A stretch of DNA of 64,000 nucleotides. Origin: Humulus lupulus. Taxonomy: Eukaryota > Streptophyta > Magnoliopsida > Rosales > Cannabaceae. Shown one piece after another: positions 44,832 through 54,814 of the stretch (positions are counted from its first letter, which is position 1; every line of letters starts with the position of its first letter). The notes beneath the pieces were generated by a model, which saw nothing but the letters and a program-made list of their open reading frames with translations, did not search any database and was not told the DNA's origin. The DNA lies in assembly GCF_963169125.1 (NCBI RefSeq), contig NC_084797.1, positions 96,745,868-96,809,867 of the forward strand, in the 5' to 3' direction. The translations under genes were made by a program, and so were the position numbers.

Positions 44832-46982
44832 TCACTGGAGCCCTTGCCCTGGAGGAAACTCTGCCACCAACTCAATCACAGGAATGGCCTCGAGGGTGTG
44901 ACCCGCCGTCGCAGCTTCCCTCTCCTGAGCCGCCCTGGCCTCCTCCGCCTCAAGGCGTGCCTCAACAAAGAGTATTTTCGAGTATTAGGTGAATGAGAGA
45001 TCCATGTCTTTGTTGCTTTGCCACGCAACAAAGAGTATCGTCGGCTTTCAGGTCGAGGCCCTTTTTCAGTTCCTCTACCCGGAGATGGAGGTCTTCGGCC
45101 TCCTTCGGAGAAACTTTGGCATGAGTGGCTACACGTGTAGCATCCTCCTTGGCCTTGATCATCTCCTCAGTGCAGACTAAAGACTCCACATGGCTTAGCC
45201 GGAGCTCTTCATGAGCCTTAGCCAGCTCCTCCTCCACCACACGGGTGCGAAATGTAGCATCTTCTAATAGCTTGGAGGAGGTGTCCTCTAGAGCGGATAT
45301 CTTTGACCGCTCGGTGGCCAGCATAATCTCCATCTCACGAACACGTGCCCTCATGTCCTCCACTTCCTTCTATAGTCATTAGTGCTCCTCCAGCAAGACC
45401 GCAATTTTTTGGAACCACTCTAGCTCTTCCTGAGCTTCCATTAGCTCAAAGTACTGCATCATTACGATGTCCCCAAGTCATTAATTGAAAGCTACAGTCT
45501 TCTGAGTTAAAATACCAAATCAGTAAAAAAGAGACGATGAAATAAATTATACCGAGAAAAACACTTGAATACTTATCCTTACAGAGGAGTGGCGGTTGGT
45601 AGCTATCAATGAAACCTCATTGTTGCTGCCACAACGAGCGAACCTACGAGATGACATCTCGCACAGGGACCCCACTATCCCTTGAATGAACTTCGTAATG
45701 ATTGGAGCAATCTTTCTTCCTACTCTCCACACAAGGAGAGGCTCTAGCTCCTCACGGCTAGAAGGAGCAACAAAATCTTGCGGTCGGTCCTCACGCAGAA
45801 ACTCAACTAGGAGTTTGAAGTCCTCGCTACCCTCGTAAATTCAGGTGTTGTAATACTCAATGACCCGGTTGTGCTTCTCAAAATCTTCCCCTTCATAATG
45901 CTCCGAGAAGATTACCAATCGAGGCGCCCTGACCGGAGGAGATTCAGGCACCTTCGAAGGGACTTCCTTGCCCTTCTTAGAAGAGGATCCCCCATCTTGA
46001 TGGGGGGAGACCTCGAGGTCAATGACCTCACCAAGAACCACTATCCTCGGGGTGAGGATCTGTGGAGCAGTTACAGGAGCTTTTGGGGCCATCAGGGTGG
46101 AGGCATAGTGACTGGAGGCCTAAATGCCATGGTGGGCACCGCTGGGAGGTCTAACTGAGAGGGTCCCATCACCTTCTGAAGCTTTAACCTGATCAATTCG
46201 GACAAGCCCATGCTTTTTGAACAAAGGAAACAAATCAGTTAAACCTTAGGAAGAGAAGGAAAGCAATGAAAAAAAATACAAAAGAATGTGAGACTAAGTA
46301 CAAATCTCCTCGGGAGCCCCACCGCGATCAGGCTCCTCCGAGTGGAGGATGGAATTGGCAAATTCGTGGAGAGGTGACCCATCTCCTACGTCATATTGGT
46401 CTCGTACTGACAAAACCAAGTGGCATACATAATCATCATCTCACTCAAAGGCACGAAACCTTGGAGGTGTTTATTCCTCCTCAGATGGCAGAGGAACACA
46501 TCAATGAGGTCCTGATAATCTTGGTACTCCTCCTTAAACCAATGACGTCCCGAGATTTTCCCACACTCATGGAGTGAGGGCAAAAATAAAGAATGGTCGG
46601 GACTAGTTCCCTCTCCTACAGGCTTAGCATAATGAAGAACAATTGGGGATTTACCTTGGGACATGGAAGATGAACTGATCCCTGCCTTGAGCTCCGCCTC
46701 GAGCTCTTCATCTTCCTTTGCCTCCGCAGTGGCCTTGACGGTGAGGACGCTCTCCGCATGCTCTTCACAATGGTGTTGCATATATTCAAATTGTACCTTA
46801 GCAACCATGTATTCTGTGTGGAGCCTCGCCTCATGACGCGACTGCTTCGAGTCCCGAAATCTGGTAAGGACCACCAGGCTTATACTCTGCCTCTCCCGCA
46901 GTAGCCTAAACTGTTGGAGGTGGGCATCAGTGACGAGGAAGGTGAGGTCCAACTCCTCATTGGGGAGGGCGTTCATCGCCTT
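44832..46982 (-). pseudogene. Antisense gene of element 4, coiled-coil, degenerate
   Basis: On the minus strand a 5' part (to 46386) reads LPNEELDLTFLVTDAHLQQF and many Glu/Arg-rich turns. A middle part (46092-45841) is Pro/Lys-rich. A third part (45363-44962) is a strong coiled coil (EELAKAHEELRLSHVE). The end, IPVIELVAEFPPGQGLQ before a TGA at 44834-44832, resembles DPIIDLVEKVPEDCS of element 2. The parts lie in separate frames, so introns or frameshifts intervene. The 5' end is cut at 46982 by element 5. No known domain is recognised. Confidence 0.6.
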
Positions 46983-47394
46983 TGTAACGTCCTGGGTAAC
47001 CAATACCGTTACACTGTGTGTTTAAAATAGTGCAAGACACGTTAATCAAGTCAGTTGAACATAATTGTGTCTCTAAAGTCGACTAACAAGTTAGGGTTAA
47101 AGGATTTTGATCGTAAAATGATTGATTTTCATTATGATAAAAGTTTGATACATGGGATCCCAAAATAAGGTTTACATGGCGGAAACAACCCTCAAAAGTT
47201 AGTACAACAAAAGTCAGTCTAAATGGAAAAATACAGTTTTCAGCTCCAGTTCCTGTAATTCCCTCAGCCATGGTGGTCGAGCAATTGGCGATGTCCACTC
47301 CGCCCCCAAAGCTCTCCAACTCATGGTTGGTCTAGCCTTCCCTTGCCTTTACTTGCACCACGTAGCACCCAAGAGCCAAAGCTCAGCATGAAAA
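46983..47394 (-). repeat. Element 5 3' LTR remnant
   Basis: It starts TGTAACGTCC, as other chromovirus LTRs do in window orientation, and is similar for about 410 bases. It then passes straight into the chromodomain region. About 2 kb of LTR is missing. Confidence 0.85.
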
Positions 47395-47931
47395 CCATAA
47401 CTGAGGATACTCAAGCTCCCAGGTCACTTCCTCAACCTTGCTATTCCTCCATAACACTTTGATTAAAGGAATTGTCTTGTTCCTTAGAACTTTGTCTTTT
47501 CTGTATAAGAGTCGAACTGGTCGCTCCTCATATGATAAGTTGATCTGTAGCTCCAGATCTTCACATCCCAACACATGGGTTGTATCTGAGACATAGTTTT
47601 GAAGCATTGAGATGTGGAGAACATCGTGAACTCCTAATAATGATGGTGGTAGAGCCAATGTATAGGCTACTTGCTCGATCCTCTCCAGGATCTCAAAAGG
47701 TCCTGTGAATCTAGGGCTCAGCTTGCCCTTTTCCCCAAACCTCCTCACCTCTTGCAATGGTGAAACTCGCAGAAACACATGGTCACCTACCTGGAACTCC
47801 ACATCCCTGCGCTTAGGATGAGCGTAGCTTTTCTGTCTGCTCTGCGAAGCAAGCATTTGAGCTCGGATCTTCTCAATAGCTTCATTAGTCTTTTGAACCA
47901 TCTCTGATCCCAAATATTTTCTCTCCCCCAT
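47395..47931 (-). pseudogene. Integrase C-terminal and chromodomain region of element 5
   Basis: The frame is open over about 180 codons: [52 protein letters not shown], then the chromodomain-like [19 protein letters not shown]. It is truncated just after WELEYPQ by the deletion junction. Confidence 0.9.
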
Positions 47932-48903
47932 CTTGTCCTAATTAATGGGCGATCTACATTTCCTTCCATATAATATCTCGTATGGAGCTACTCCAATCGT
48001 TGATTGATAACTATTGTTGCACAAAAACTCAATCAACGGAAGGTACTTACTCCAAGACCCCTCGAAGTCTAGCACACACGCCATAACCATTTCCTCAAAT
48101 ATATGAATTGTCCTCTCAGACTTTCCATCTATCTGAGGATGAAAGGTTGTACTGAACTTCAGCTGAGTTCCCATAGCCTTTTGCAAACCACCCCAAAAAT
48201 TAGAGGTAAATATGGGATCCCTGTCCGATACAATAGATTTAGGAACCCCATGGAGACGTACAATCTCCCTCACATACAACTCTGTGTACTGATCTATAGT
48301 ATAGGTCATCCTCACTAGCAGAAAGTGAGTTGACTTGGTGTATCTATCTACTATCACCCACACCGAGTCATGTTGCCCCACCGTCCTGGGTTAAACCTAC
48401 ACGAAATCCATAGTAATGTCTTCCCGCTTCCACTCGGGAATACCCAAAGGTTGTAACAACCCTGCTAGTCGATGATGTTCAGCCTTTACATGCTAATAGG
48501 TTAAACACTTGACTACGTATTCATCCATGTCCTTCTTCATCTCAGGCCACTAGTACAAAGTCTGTAGATCCTGATACATCTTTGTAGTGCCTGGATGGAG
48601 TGAGCATGGTGTTGTATGGGATTCATCAAGTATCTCCCGTCTAATACCCATATCCATCGGAACACAGATCTGATCCTTGTACCGTAGTAAACCTGTCTCT
48701 AAAATAAAATAGTCTTCAGCCACTCCAGCTAGGACATTCCCTATAACCTCCTGCAACTGCGCATCATCCAACTTATCCTCTCTTATCCTCTCTAGGAGGG
48801 CAGACTGTAAAGTAATATTGGCCAACTGGCCCACAAACAATTCTATCCTCACTCTAGCCATCTCCTCTACCAATTCCTTCGATATTTGCTTCGAACTAAA
48901 CAA
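47932..48903 (-). pseudogene. Integrase of element 5
   Basis: The core is open from 48381 to 47938: VWVIVDRYTKSTHF, KSIVSDRDPIFTSNFW and GKSERTIHIF show D, D and E intact. The zinc-binding half (48550-48903) has SHTTPCSLHPGTTKMYQ. Stops lie at about 48385-48550. Confidence 0.9.
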
Positions 48904-49390
48904 TTGTCCTGGGCCCCTCTAGCTCATCGCATCTCCCACTACATTGGCTTTTCCTGGGTGATAAAGGATGTCACAGTCGTTGTCCTTCACTAATTCCATC
49001 CAGCATCTCTGTCTCATGTTTAAGTCCTTCTGGGTGAAGAAATACTTCAAACTCTTATGGTCGTTGTATATCTCACACTTCTCCCCATACAAATAGTGTC
49101 GCCATAATTTTAGTGCAAACACCACCACTGCTAGTTCCAAATCATGGGTAGGGTACCGCTGTTCATAATCATTCAACTACCGCAACACATAGGCAATAAC
49201 CTTCTCATTATGCATCAACACGCATCCCAATCCGAGCCTCGATGCATCACAATACACTATAAACTTCCCTCCCTCCAAAGGGAGGCTCAGCACAGGAACA
49301 GTAATTAATCGTCGCTTCAACTCTTGGAAGCTAACCTCACATTTGTCTGACCAGATGAACTTCAGATTCTTCTGTGTCAACTCAGTCAAC
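48904..49390 (-). pseudogene. RNase H of element 5
   Basis: [32 protein letters not shown] and [14 protein letters not shown] keep D, E and D (YTDH has become YNDH). One stop near 49177 separates two open parts. Confidence 0.88.
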
Positions 49391-50298
49391 GGTGTGGCAA
49401 TCTTTGAAAACCCTTCTACAAACCCTCTGTACTATCCTGCTAGTCCAAGGAAGCTCAAAACCTCCGAGGCGTTCCTGGGCCTCGTCCAATCCCTAACTGC
49501 CTCTACCTTGGCTGGATCTACCTTAATCCCATCTCCACTAACAATGTGTCCAAGGAATGTAACTTCTGGTAGCCAGAACTCATACTTCTTAAATTTAGCA
49601 TACAATCAATGCTCTCTCAATCCCTGCAATACTAGTCGGAGATGCTGCTCATGCTCTGCCTCTAAACTAGAGTAAACTAGGATGTCATCAATGAAGACAA
49701 TCACAAACTGGTCTAAGAAGTCCTTGAACACCTTGTTCATCAGATCCAGAAACGCTACAGAGGCATTGTTCAAACCAAACGACATGACCAGAAACTCATA
49801 TTGCCCATACCTTGTACAAAATGTCATCTTTGAAATATCCTTGTCCTTAATCCTCAGCTGGTGATAACTAGATCGAAGATCAATCTTCGAGACTATCGTC
49901 TTACCCTGCAGCTGGTTGAACAAGTCATCTATCCTTGGTAGGGGGTACTTGTTCTTGATAGTCAACTTGTTCAACTCCCTATAGTCAATATACATTATCA
50001 GAGTTCCATCATTCTTCTTCACAAATAAAACTGGAGCACCCCATGGGGAGAAGCTAGGCCTGATAAATCCAAAGTGTAGATGTTCCTGCAACTATATCAT
50101 CAACTCCTTTAGCTTTGTCGGAGCCATCCTATATGGTGCCCTCGACACAAGCTTCGTACCCAGTGCTAACTCAATGATAAACTGAATTTCCCTGTGCGGC
50201 GGCAGTCCCACTAAATCCTTAGGAAACATATCCAAAAACTCACATACCAGTCTAGTCTCTCCCAGCCCCACTACTGTAACTCTAGTTCTATCCACCAC
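49391..50298 (-). pseudogene. Reverse transcriptase of element 5
   Basis: [48 protein letters not shown]-like (here [15 protein letters not shown]) and [20 protein letters not shown] are open in one 161-codon stretch; the YXDD-type box FIDD is intact. Stops break it at about 50092 and 49604. Confidence 0.9.
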
Positions 50299-50794
50299 AC
50301 TAGCTAGAAAACCTATACAACCTCCTTATAATAGGTCCCTAGCCCTCAACCCTAATATCATAGGAACGCGGGGTTCGTGCATAGAAACCACAAAACACAA
50401 AGGGATCCTCCCCCTCAGGCTCAAAAGTCACCATCTTCTTCCTACAATCTATAGTGGCCCCGTATCTGACTAGCCAATCCATCCCCAGAATCATATCAAA
50501 ATTATCCATACCCAACTCAATGAAATCTACTGATAGTTCCTTATTATCCACCATCACTGGCAGTGATCTAATCCATTTCCTAGAAACTACTAGCTCCCCT
50601 GTAGGCAGTATAGTCCCAAACCCCGCAGTATAATACTCACTAGGTCTACACAATCTATCAATCACTTTACTAGAAACAAACGAATGTGTAGCACCAGAGT
50701 AATTCAATAAAGTATAGAAAGAGTTAGCGCTAGAAAGCTGACCTGTCACTACCGAGGGACTAGCCTCAACCTCTGCCTGTGTCAAGGTGAACAC
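50299..50794 (-). pseudogene. Protease of element 5, catalytic Asp lost
   Basis: The stretch SSANSFYTLLNYSGATHSFV aligns with [14 protein letters not shown] of element 3; the active-site Asp is Tyr. [20 protein letters not shown] follows normally. Confidence 0.87.
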
Positions 50795-51139
50795 TCAAGC
50801 TGGAGTCAAGTTGTCCGCCTTCCCTGGTTCCTCCTTCTTCAATGTCAGGTAATCTTTGTTGAGGTGTCCAACCACCTCGCACAAGTAACAAGCCTTTGCC
50901 CGACATTCACCCAGATGGCACTTCCTATATCTAGTGCACTCTATATAGCTCCTCCATGTCTCACTGCCTCCCTAGCGGCCACCCTTGGCACCCTGGCCCC
51001 TCCTATCAGGACCAGCAGTGGTCGAGGTGTCAAGGGTCTTCCTCTTTTTATCACTTGGGCCTCCGCCCCTACCAGACCCTTTATATGGAGGCACCACCCT
51101 GCAAACATCCCGTCTTGCAGCGTTCTCCCTCTAGATCTT
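50795..51139 (-). pseudogene. gag C-terminal part of element 5
   Basis: Sequence before the protease includes the remnant of a zinc knuckle (CYLCEVVGHLNKDY, last Cys to Tyr) at about 50840-50890 and a Gly/Arg-rich region. It is interrupted at 51139 by solo LTR S4. Confidence 0.82.
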
Positions 51140-52028
51140 TGTTATCCAGATTTCCGGATAGCGTTTAGATTGATGTCCTCGGGGAAGCAGAATTATCGAT
51201 GTCTTTCACGGTAGGTAGCCAGAGCTCGCGGATGGGCAGAAAGGCTTCGCCTCTCCTGTTTAGTGTCCGGATTACTCTTCCAAGCAACCACAACACGGAA
51301 ACTCGTCAGCTCTCCCGGACTCCCGAAGAGGTGTCCTTCGGGGAAGCCCCTTCCAGGAGAAGCTCTTCGAGTGGTCTCCGCGGAAACAGTTCCGTGCCTC
51401 GCACAGAACAAAACCAAGCGGTCGAGTCCTGGAGGAGGCATATTTGGAATGATATCCACCTGACACAGGATCCCGCCTGACACGCCCGTCAGGTCAAAGC
51501 CGCACACATCCCAGCACGCCTAAGGGTACCTTTTCGCCTACTGTTCCGCTGACAACTTGGAAAAGACGGCTGACTCTGTGTGTTCCCCATACTTTCACGT
51601 AAATATACCCACATAGAGTCTTGTAGCCATGCTACTACAGTAATTGTATTCCCCATTTATGGCTGGTGTAATTAAGACTCATGGAGGTAGAGAAAAACCC
51701 TAATCCGAAACCCTAGCTATAAAGACCCCTTCATTTTACAAGAAGAGAGAGGACCAACAAATCACATAGCAAAAACTCTACCAAAATCTCTCTAGCTTCA
51801 TCTTCTTCAAGAGAACCCGAGAGAAACACTGTGAGTGTGTGAAGTTCTTATGCACCAGCCATCTTACTGTAACCTTTTCCAAGTATAATGACATCGACTC
51901 GTGGACTAGGGCTTGTTAACGCTTGAACCACGTAAAAACACTGTTTGTTTAGTTACATTTCAGCATTTCTACAGTTCTTATCTTTTTATTATTCTGTTTG
52001 TATTCGTTTCCGAAAAACTCGGTAAACA
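51140..52028 (+). mobile_element. Solo LTR S4 of the element 1 family (889 bp)
   Basis: It starts TGTTATCC and ends GGTAAACA, collinear with 6449-7335, and is flanked by a perfect ATCTT duplication (51135-51139 and 52029-52033). It is clearly more diverged from the element 1 LTRs than they are from each other. The TATAAAG box and the R/U5 hairpin are retained. Its presence inside element 5 dates it after element 5. Confidence 0.96.
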
Positions 52029-52783
52029 ATCTTGTTCTCCAACTCCTCAGTAGTGAGGGCCTTCTCCACCACCTGGGCATAAGTCGTCTCCCCGGGTACT
52101 TATGTGATCCTCGCATCTTAAGCTATCATAGCATTAAGCCCTCGAACAAATTTGTCCTGTCTAGCTGCATCTATAGGCACTAGAACTGGTGGAAACTTTG
52201 CTAGCCTGTCAAATTTCAGGGCATACTCAGTAACTATCATGTTTCCCTGTAACAACCCAGTGAACTCATTCACCTTTGCTGCCCTAACGGCAATGTTGTA
52301 ATATTTCTTGTTGAACATATCTCTAAACCCTTCCCAAATCATAGCAGAAACATCTCGAGTCTGTGATGCCACCTCCCACCAAATGCGGGCATTCCCTCTA
52401 AGCATATAGGTGGCACCAGCCACCATGTCATTACCTTCCACCTTCATAAAATCCAGGATGGAGGTGATCATACTCATCCACTTTTCAACTTTTAGTGGAT
52501 CTGGTCCTCCCTCAATTATTGGAGGATGAGGTCTCTTAAATCTTTCATAAAGTGGCTCCCACTTGTTTCCAATCTCAGGTGGTTGTACAGCTGGTGCCAC
52601 AACAGGTGGCAAGTTAGGTGCAGTACTCTCTAATGGAGCCTGCTGCCTTAGAAGGCAGATTTCCTCTTCCTGACTCTGAAGTCTAGCTTGCATATCAGCA
52701 AGCAACTGCTGCCAGTTCTCAAGGACTGGCGGAAGGTTCTGACCTTGCTCATCATCTCTAGCCCCGACCCCGGTGTTGCCCAT
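52029..52783 (-). pseudogene. gag N-terminal part of element 5
   Basis: A mostly open 221-codon frame: ENWQQLLADMQARLQSQEEE, RFKRPHPPIIEGGPDPLKVE, WWEVASQTRDVSAMIWEGF and FDRLAKFPPVLVPIDAARQD. These are Retrotrans_gag features of the chromovirus. The N-terminus is truncated at about 52783 by a deletion. Confidence 0.88.
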
Positions 52784-52958
52784 GAACTAGGTCACGCGCG
52801 CCCCCGTGAACCCAGAGATCCCTTGGTTTTCTAGCGATTTTTCCCAGCTTAATTCATCAAAAAAAAACTATCCTAACTACACCAGAACCATAATTCGACC
52901 ATTATATCATAATAGCCTACTTAAATCACCATAAACTCATAACTTCTAACCCAAAACC
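52784..52958 (-). repeat. Element 5 5' LTR fragment
   Basis: GAACCCAGAGATCCC-like and TTTTCTAGCGATTTTTCCCA sequences align with the GC-rich interior and following part of element 3 LTRs (about 24480-24600). It is cut at 52958 by the element 6 LTR start. Confidence 0.6.
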
Positions 52959-53446
52959 TGTAACGCTCTGGATAACCAAGACCATTATACTGTGTGTTTT
53001 AAAATAGTGCAAGACTTGCTAATCAAGTCGTTTGAACAATAATGCGATCCTAAGGTCAATTACTAGGTTAGGTTTAAAAGATTTTGGACATAAATGGTTA
53101 ATTTTCATTAAAATAGACGTTTGGTACATGGGATCCCATAAACGGGGTTTAAGAGACAAATTTACAATTCTCAAAAGTTATATACAATCAGTGGCCACTC
53201 TAATGGAAAAATACAAATTTTAGGCTCTGTCCCTATACTTTCCCTCGGCCGTGGTGGACGAGCAGCTGACGATGTACACCTCACCCCCAGAGCTCTCCAA
53301 CTCATGGTTGGTCCAGCTTACCCTTGCCTTTATCTGCAACAAGTAGCACCCGTGAGCCAACACCCAGCAAGAAAACCATAACAGCAAATACATAATCAGT
53401 AATATCATCCAATCAATCATAGCACAGTTATTTAAAAGCTCAGCAA
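52959..53446 (-). repeat. Element 6 LTR remnant
   Basis: It is similar to the first 480-490 bases of element 3 and 5 LTRs in window orientation. It changes abruptly to coding sequence at about 53446. Confidence 0.8.
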
Positions 53447-54447
53447 ATCCAACCCTTGTACCGTAGCAAACCAGTCTCTAAAATGGAATAATCCTTAGCT
53501 ATCCCAGCTAGGACATTCCCTCCAACCTCATGTAAGTGTGCATCATCTATCAGACCCTCTCTTATCCTCTCTAGGAGGGTAGACTGCAAGGTAATATTGG
53601 CCAACCGGCCCATAACCAATTCTATCCTCGCTCTAGTCATCTCCTTCACCAACTATCTCGATATCTGTGCAGAGCTAAACAACTATCCCAGGCCCCTTCA
53701 GCTCATCACATCTGCCACCACATTGGCTTTTCGTGGAGGGTAAAGGATATCACAATCATAGTCCTTTACCAACTCTAGCCAACATCTTTGCCCCATATTC
53801 AAGTCTTTCTGGGTGAAGAAATACTTCAAGCTCTTATGATCGGTGTATATCTCTCATTTCTCCCCATACAAGTAATGTCGCCAAACTTTCAGTGCGAATA
53901 CCACCGCTGCCAATTCTAGATCATGGGTAGGGTGCCGCTGCTCATACTCTTTCAACTGCTGTGATGCATAAGCAATAACCTTCTCATTCTGCATCAACAC
54001 ACATCCCAATCCCAACCTCGATGCATCACAGTATACTACAAATTTCCCTCCCTCTGAAGGAAGACTCAACACTGGAGCAGTAATCAACCGTCGCTTCAAT
54101 TCTTGGATGCTATCCTCACACTTGTCTAACCAAACAAACTTAAAATTCTTCCTTGTCAATTTTTTCATCGGTACAGCAATCTTCGAGAACCCTTCCACAA
54201 AATGTCTGTAATAACCCGCTAATCGAAGGAAGCTCCTAACCTCTTAGGCGTTCCTTGGCCTCAACCAATCTCTCACTGCCTCCACCTTAGCTGGATCAAC
54301 CTTGATCCCATCTTCACCAACAATGTGTCCAAGGAATGTCACTTCTGGTAGCTAGAACTCACACTTCTTAAACTTGGCATACAACAAATGCTCCCTCAAT
54401 CTCTGCAAGACTTGTCAGAGATGTTGTTAATGCTCTGCCTCTTAACT
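53447..54447 (-). pseudogene. RNase H and RT C-terminus of element 6
   Basis: Bases 54198-53854 read [20 protein letters not shown] and [20 protein letters not shown] then [20 protein letters not shown]. The piece before (to 54447) is RT thumb, with stops. The linker to integrase lies at 53440-53652. Confidence 0.87.
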
Positions 54448-54812
54448 TGTAACGCCCCAAGTCACTATGGCTGCTTCCTAGAATGACGACTGGCCCTACA
54501 AACCAACACGAGTATTTCCAGCATGCTTTGTCCTCACTCGTACGCTTCCTGGGAAAACTTCCCAGGAGGTCACCCATCATAAGATTGCTCCAAGTCAAGC
54601 ACGCTTAACTTTGGAGTTCTCAAGTGATGGGCTACCGAAAAGAAGATGCATCTTGTTGGCATAGATAGTACCCATCAATCCATCTAAGCCCTCTTCAATT
54701 GTGTAGTCCCATACCTACACAGTCTTAGAATCATCACACTTGACCTTCCCTAGGCGATGTGGGATTGCACAGCTTTTACCCGATCTTTCCCCCTACGGAT
54801 CACGGGATTCTG
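54448..54812 (-). mobile_element. Element 7: Cassandra TRIM, single LTR plus short interior
   Basis: On the minus strand the LTR runs from 54771 (TGTGCAATCCCACATCGCCT) to 54448 (GGGGCGTTACA). This matches the known Cassandra LTR start and its hallmark 5S-rRNA-like segment. About 40 bases to the right (54772-54812), with an AGGGGGAAAG purine tract, look like the end of the interior. The element is non-coding and non-autonomous. No target-site duplication was found. Confidence 0.85.
54551..54637 (-). ncRNA. 5S-rRNA-like segment inside the Cassandra LTR
   Basis: On the minus strand AGTTAAGCGTGCTTG (54610-54596) is the 5S box A region, and GATGGGTGACCTCCTGGGAAG (about 54578-54558) the box C side. 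It is the conserved 5S-like promoter module of Cassandra, not a ribosomal 5S gene. It may allow RNA polymerase III transcription. Confidence 0.82.
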
Positions 54813-54814
54813 AC

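Larger units (their letters stand above)
33210..46982 (+). mobile_element. Element 4: Tat-like Ty3/gypsy, no 5' end, multiply interrupted
   Basis: The order and sequence follow element 2: gag C-terminal part, zinc knuckle, protease, RT, RNase H, archaeal-type RNase H, integrase, 3' untranslated repeats, antisense gene. Solo LTRs at 33625-36096 and 40477-42904 split it. At 46982 it meets element 5. No LTR of its own is seen, so both ends are lost or displaced beyond the window. Confidence 0.87.
46983..52958 (-). mobile_element. Element 5: chromovirus remnant with end deletions
   Basis: A 3' LTR remnant (46983-47394) is joined directly to the chromodomain end. Coding continues through integrase, RNase H, RT, protease and gag to 52783, and a short 5' LTR fragment (about 52790-52958) follows. 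Polypurine tract, primer site, leader and most of both LTRs are gone. A solo element-1-type LTR interrupts gag at 51140-52028. Confidence 0.88.
52959..54447 (-). mobile_element. Element 6: chromovirus fragment
   Basis: An LTR start (TGTAACGCTC, 52959 to about 53446) is joined by deletion to the RNase H/integrase linker and continues to the RT C-terminus, where it stops at 54447 against a Cassandra LTR. Gag, protease, most of RT, the integrase core and the 5' LTR are missing. Confidence 0.85.

Noticed and set aside
54551..54637. Genuine 5S ribosomal gene
   Set aside because: Only part of the 5S sequence is present and it sits inside Cassandra LTR ends; no array.
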